From positions 626,389,740 to 626,453,739 of the forward strand of contig NC_081415.1 in the NCBI RefSeq assembly GCF_030272615.1: a DNA stretch of 64,000 nucleotides, written 5' to 3'. Both the position numbers and the translations under genes were made by a program. Positions 59,446-64,000 of this stretch are shown one piece after another. Each line of letters begins with the position of its first letter. Positions within the stretch are counted from its first letter, which is position 1. The DNA is from Cryptomeria japonica (lineage: Eukaryota; Streptophyta; Pinopsida; Cupressales; Cupressaceae). A model generated the notes under the pieces. That model had not been told where the DNA came from and did no database searches. It saw only the letters and a program-made list of their open reading frames with translations.

Positions 59446-60654
59446 CAATTTTTTCCAATCTGTGAAGTCATTTTGTTGTGACCAAATCTGACTGTTTGAC
59501 TATTTTTCGTGATAAGAGGACACCATGTTGATGATGACCCAATGTTTGCAAATGTCTAGACTCAAAAATGACTCCAAGAAAAGTGTGTTGTTTGAAAAAA
59601 AATGTTTTGCATATACTTGAAGACACAAAAGACACAATGTTTTGCTGTTTGGTCTTGAATGTTTTGAATGTTTAACATAAGTCAAGCACAATTCTTATGG
59701 CTGGCCAAGATAATAGTTGCTGATCCCACATGGGGTTTTACCCCTGAGGCTACGCTATTCAGAGCGGATACTTAGATGCTTGACCTCATTGGCTCCACCC
59801 TCGGCACTCACTTCTCGGGTCAGCCAAGCATCAGTCCCCACGAAAACTCCCTATGGTGAACTTTGTATCTCTACTAAGAACCGTATGTGTGTGGGCCGCT
59901 ACCAGAGGTCCGACCTCTTGCCCCAACAACTAGAAGGATTTGGGCTTCTAAAACAAAAAGGTGCTAGTAAGGGCATCCGCTCGTGTGGCCATACATGCGG
60001 CACTTTCAGCTTTGTAAATACAGAAGGCTCCCAGCTGGTAGGGGTTACGCCCTATAACTGATCAAATAAATTTGATCAAACGGGTTTATGGGGAGACATA
60101 GTGTCGGTATGAACTAATCAGCACACGTTATCCATAGTTTTCACCATGAATACATTTGTTTATAGTGGTTCGGAAGAGGTGGGTTTTCCTCGCTACCACT
60201 TGGGTCGTTCTCTTCTCACTAGTAGTCCTAATGACCACACGGGAAGACAGGCCCTCTAAAGATTAAACAAAAAGAGCCTATTGCTCAAGACAAAAAAGAT
60301 AATGATTCAATTTTAGTGCACCAATTGAAGTGTTTTCTAGTCTATGAAAACAAGGCACACAATAAAAATCCAAAAACTCTTGCCAAGGACCTGCAACAAA
60401 GATTTATTAGTAGTTTGGATTGTTTCAAATGATCACCCCTTCCTGCAAGCACACAAGTTAGGTAAATTTTAGATCCAAAAGACTTTGTGAAAATAGGGGC
60501 CTTCAACCAAATGATTTTGCTTTCAAGACAAGCTACACCAATTTCGTTAGCTAGATCTGAAAATGTTAGCTCAAAATAAACCAGATCTGAAACCCTAAAT
60601 GCAAAATCTGAAAACTGTATCAATAAAAACCCAAAATTTGAAACTGGTGAACAT

Positions 60655-60910
60655 AGACACGATTACCTTCAACACAGACGCGACTTGGTGACACAGACGC
60701 GGTTCTGTGAGACACAGACGCAACTACAGAACGTAGACGTGACTTCTGGACACAGACGCAGCTAAAAACATCTCAGACACAACTTTATAACACAAACGCG
60801 CTTTCCTGGAACTTGCAAAATAAAATATTGCCAATAGCACAGACGCGACTCCAGATGTCGCAGACGCGCTAGAAAATCAAAAACGCGATCCGAAAGTGCA
60901 CAGATGCGAA
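60655..60910 (-). repeat. CGCGTCTGTG motif cluster 1 in leader C
   Basis: About twelve units close to the PBS, such as CACAGACGCGACT and CACAGACGCGGTT on the plus strand. The same word in PMD sense lies in the PMD intron (45785-45895). Confidence 0.85.
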
Positions 60911-60995
60911 AATATCAAAATGCTGCTGAAAACGTCAGATCTGCAACTTCAAAATACAAAATCTGCAACAAGGATGTTAAATGAAAAAGGGACAA

Positions 60996-61015
60996 GAGTC
61001 CCACCGGGCGTGCCA
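60996..61015 (-). other. Primer binding site of element C
   Basis: TGGCACGCCCGGTGGGACTC on the minus strand, three bases after the LTR end. It differs from the PBS of A (TGGTGCCCACC) and B (TGGTGAACCCG), so the three related elements use different primers. Confidence 0.75.
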
Positions 61016-61018
61016 AAA

Positions 61019-61771
61019 TGTATATGGTGAAAATGGATAACAATAATAACGATATTGAAAGGCTAAATGAATTCAAGCACAAAACCCTAGCCTAATAACA
61101 ACAAAGATCCACCATAACATATGAAGATTACCTAAGACAATGCAAATCAAACGAAATCACAAAGATTATACCATCACATGTCCAATAGGGTTTTGATCTC
61201 CATTCTTCCTATCTCCATTGATCTTGTTTGATATATTTGCTCTCAGATTTTATGTGCACAAGAGCTCAACAAAGAACGAAATGTGGTTGCAAGTAGGATC
61301 GTAGTGTAGTCAAGTGCATAAAAGATGATTAAAATGCATAGAACGATTAGGGTTTGATAATGAAGGAAGCATCTCCTTATATAGAAGACACTATATGAAA
61401 TGAAGGGATAAGATTGAGAGGTGTAAAAGGAGGTCGGCTATGATTAGAGGGTAGGTAAAAGAAATAATAAAATAATGAAAGGGGTAGGTAGTGTAGGAAT
61501 TAAGAGATGAATGACATGTGTCATGGGTAGAAAAGGTTAGTGAATTAATTAAATTAATAGAAGAAGTAGGATAGTTAAATAAATAAAAATATTTATTTAA
61601 TTTAGGAAAAGGGTAATTTAAATAAATAAATGTATTTATTTAAATGAGAAATAAGGCTAGAAGAGGATAAATGAATTAATTAAATAAATAAAGATTTATT
61701 TAATTAATAGAAGAATTAGGCTTAGATAATTAAATAAATAAAATTAGACTGGACAATTTTGGGTGTCTACA
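61019..61771 (-). repeat. 5' LTR of element C
   Basis: It begins at 61771 (TGTAGACACCC) and ends at 61019. It lacks 12 bases, ATATTTATTTAA, of the outermost palindrome present in the other copy, a typical deletion at a hairpin. Confidence 0.92.
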
Positions 61772-62788
61772 GATAGTTAATTAAATATGCAGTTATTTGA
61801 TTAATTCTCCTTCCCAATTAATTGAATTCACAAGCAATTTAATTAATTTCTCTATTCATCTACTAGTAAATAAATCTAATTGATTTATTTATATAGTTCA
61901 TCTCATATCCGCATTTGATTAATTAATTCTAAATTAATTAATGTCTCCCCATATTAATCAACTCTTCTAATCCCTAATTAAGATTAACAAACTCAAGTTT
62001 GTTGAGATTAATTACCATTTTCCAATTATTTGAATTTCTAAATTCAAATGAGCACATGGCTCCTAACTTTAACCACACAACCTAACCATCCCCTAACTTA
62101 ACCCATTCAATCTAATCTTGGGTTTAGCTAACCCTATCCAATCTTGCACATTCTAACCTCCTTATCCTAACCTCCCATGGTGTGGATATTCTCTCCTTGA
62201 GACATATGGCACTTTTGCCACATGTCTCCTCCCTTAGACACTTGCCCTCTCATGAGCAAGGCTCCTTGACACTTGTCACCACAGAGATGATAAGTGTCTC
62301 CTCCTCCATCCTCTTCTCCAACTTCCTCAATCTTGGCCCTTGATATCTTCAGATCAGATCTGGACCGTCGATTCCTGCCACCTCAGCTTAATATCCCCCA
62401 TTTTGGAGCAATAAGGATCCCATCTCATATCAATTTAGACATCATTACTATAGGCAATTTGCATTTCAATTATCTAGTAATTAGATTTTGGATTTATCAT
62501 AGCATGTTAATCTAGTTTCTTAAATCATGCATTTCATATCATCTCCATAGTCAATCATGATCAAATAGCTACTCAACTCTTGAGTTGTCACTTTGGAGGT
62601 CATTGCTCCGCAAAGAGCCCATCAATCCAACACTTTCAAGGTCCTCAAGAATAGAGGAAAATGGGACATTTCAAGGAAGGCTTATGGTTTGCATCTTTGA
62701 TTTAGTTTTGAAATTAAGCTTTTCAATTATATTATATTTTTCTCATTATATGTGTATGCCTTTTATATACCACATTTTTAGCATCACA
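61772..62788 (+). repeat. Remainder of the 5' LTR of element A'
   Basis: Resumes LTR A after element C with GATAGTTAATTAAATATGC and ends AGCATCACA at 62788. It lacks the TATAAATACCCC box: at the matching place the sequence reads CTTAATATCCCCC, a small deletion that may have silenced the promoter. Confidence 0.88.
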
Positions 62789-64000
62789 TTAATTGGCGCC
62801 CACTGTGGGGCCTAGCCCCTTTGATCTTTAACAAGTTTGCTTGGAGGAAATTTCATTGACAGGTTGATTAGCTTTTTTGAAGTGCAAATTAGCTCTCTTG
62901 GCCTCCTGAATCATGCTCTTGGTCTCTATTGTGGCATTTCGGCACCTCAAATAGCTTTTATGGGAGATTCCTCAGCTCTATTTTTATGTTTTTCTGTACT
63001 TTAGCATTTTTGGTATGTATGGTGGCATTTTTGGCACATTTGTTAGTGTTTTCAGTCTGTTTAACAGTGTTTCTGGTGTGCAAGATAGCGTTTCTGGTGT
63101 GCAGAGCAGCGTTCTTGGCACATATGATGGCATTCTTGGTCAATTTGATGGCGATTTCAGTTTTTTATTAATTTTGCATATATTGTATGTTGCATTCCTC
63201 TTTTCTGCTTCTGGACTATCATTTTCCTGAACCTAATTCGCAGATTGTTGGTTTTGTAGGTACTTATTTCGCTGTGAAAGACCGGAGTCATAAACTATTT
63301 CGCCGTCAAAGAATGCAATATAAACTACTAACTTTGTTTGCACCTGTGGGATTTTGCACTTATATTTGTTAAATTAGGCACATAGACTAATTACAATGGA
63401 AATGAACAAACATGTCTTATGTGTTTTGATGATAGGCGAGTATGCTCTCACCTTTCTTAGGTGATAAGAAAACCAGACTCATCCTTTGCTTTCAATAGTG
63501 CATTTCTTTAGCAGGCCTGCCCTCCCAAAGAGTTATTAACTCTTAGCCCTTAAGGCCGATGAGAGGGGAACGACCTAAGTGGGAACGACTAATGCCAAGT
63601 ACTCCAACCCACTATAAAATAAATGTGCTTTTGATGAAAATCAAAGCAATGATAGGGCTCAGGAATAACTCTCCTCCGTACCTTCGGGTATATCAAACCT
63701 TGGTTTTCAAGGCCGGGAGACCTCTTAATTGAGTTTATACCCCGATGCGTCGAACGAATCCCTTACTAGTTCCAAGTAAATTAGAAGCTACCTGATTTAC
63801 CTCCGAACATTATTAAATTCTTAGTGCATGGAGGGGGAAGAATCTCTCCTTAAGATACTCACCATATGTCCCTCTTGAGTGTATGTGCGAACTCCCCTTT
63901 TGAGACCTTATTGCTAGGCTCATAACGAGACTCCACTAGCTTTCACAAAGGCAAAAACATGGGCACCCTTTAGGGGGTGACAAGACTGTGTGAGTTGACA
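62789..64000 (+). mobile_element. Element A': PBS and leader, continues beyond the window
   Basis: The PBS TGGCGCCCACTGTGGGGCC is at 62794-62812. The leader repeats the layout of A: a GCGTTCTTGG-type cluster at about 62925-63155, then the conserved block from about 63365 (GAGAGGGGAACGACC, CTTCGGGTATATC, ACTCACCATATGTCCC). No gag lies within the window. With 44470-44499 and 61772-62788 this is a second A-family element. Confidence 0.85.

Larger units (their letters stand above)
57491..61014 (-). other. Leader of element C (interrupted by a solo LTR)
   Basis: About 2.3 kb once the solo LTR is removed. In the element's sense it has a first CGCGTCTGTG cluster (60910-60655), a conserved block (60330-59700, with GAGAACGACCCAAGTGG and AACCACTATAAAC matching leader A), and a second cluster (59445-59248). 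The stretch 59000-57491 has nothing recognisable apart from the solo LTR. The open frames on the plus strand here are not supported. Confidence 0.65.
44500..61771 (-). mobile_element. Element C: 17.3-kb Tat-lineage retrotransposon inserted in LTR A'
   Basis: On the minus strand, LTRs at 61019-61771 (5') and 44500-45261 (3') start TGTAGACACCCAAAATTG and end CACCATATACA. They are about 99% alike apart from a 12-base gap. The duplication GATAG flanks it (44495-44499 and 61772-61776). Gag-pol is a single frame of about 2,500 codons with six in-frame stops and no frameshift, so it is the best-preserved element here. The antisense PMD gene is on the plus strand. A solo LTR sits in the leader. Confidence 0.93.

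Noticed and set aside
59717-60061. A 114-codon open frame on the plus strand
   Set aside because: It lies over the conserved leader block of element C on the other strand, and no domain is visible.
1-64000. tRNA, rRNA or other structural RNA genes
   Set aside because: No cloverleaf or rRNA signature was seen; the tRNA-like pieces are primer binding sites.

Overview
This window is plant nuclear DNA made almost entirely of long terminal repeat (LTR) retrotransposons nested in one another. I see no ordinary host gene and no RNA gene. The Ty3/Gypsy Tat-lineage domain order, three related elements of 16-18 kb, very long leaders and methylation-style decay point to a seed plant with a large genome. 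A gymnosperm is my guess, but nothing here proves it.

Layout. 1-4105 is the 3' part of an old chromovirus-type Ty3/Gypsy element (D). 4106-5063 is a relic of a Tat-type leader. 5064-5774 is a complex AC/AT microsatellite. Element A (Tat lineage, + strand) runs from 5775 to 44303 and is the host of two later insertions: a 2.3-kb non-autonomous copia-like element (9562-11838) and the 18.4-kb Tat element B (20080-38491, TSD TGTGC). A short microsatellite (44304-44469) separates A from a second A-family element (A'), whose 5' LTR is split by the 17.3-kb Tat element C (44500-61771, minus strand, TSD GATAG). C itself carries a solo LTR in its leader (57623-58879, TSD GTATG). A' continues to the window end with PBS and leader. 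LTR pairs, compared by eye, are most divergent in A, about 5% in the copia-like element, and only 1-2% in B and C, which agrees with the nesting order.

How the Tat elements work. Each has LTR, PBS, a 2-3 kb leader with iterated short motifs and a conserved block, then one long gag-protease-G-patch-RT-RNase H-archaeal-type RNase H-integrase frame, a 3' spacer with small conserved hairpins, and then a gene in the opposite orientation that ends close to the 3' polypurine tract and LTR. That antisense gene encodes a Plant Mobile Domain (PMD) protein. In all three elements it has the same structure: a 22-25 codon first exon, a phase-0 intron and a roughly 1.95-kb second exon. In B and C a TATA box sits about 100 bp before the ATG.

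The most unusual observation is that B and C each carry a family-specific iterated motif (GCGCTATTG-like in B, GCGTCTGTG-like in C) both in the gag-pol leader and in the intron of the antisense PMD gene, each time in the sense direction of its own transcript. Family A has a related motif (GCGTTCTTG) in its leader. This resembles a protein-target system that co-evolves within each family. All coding regions carry stops or frameshifts, so the copies here are probably inactive; C is the least damaged.
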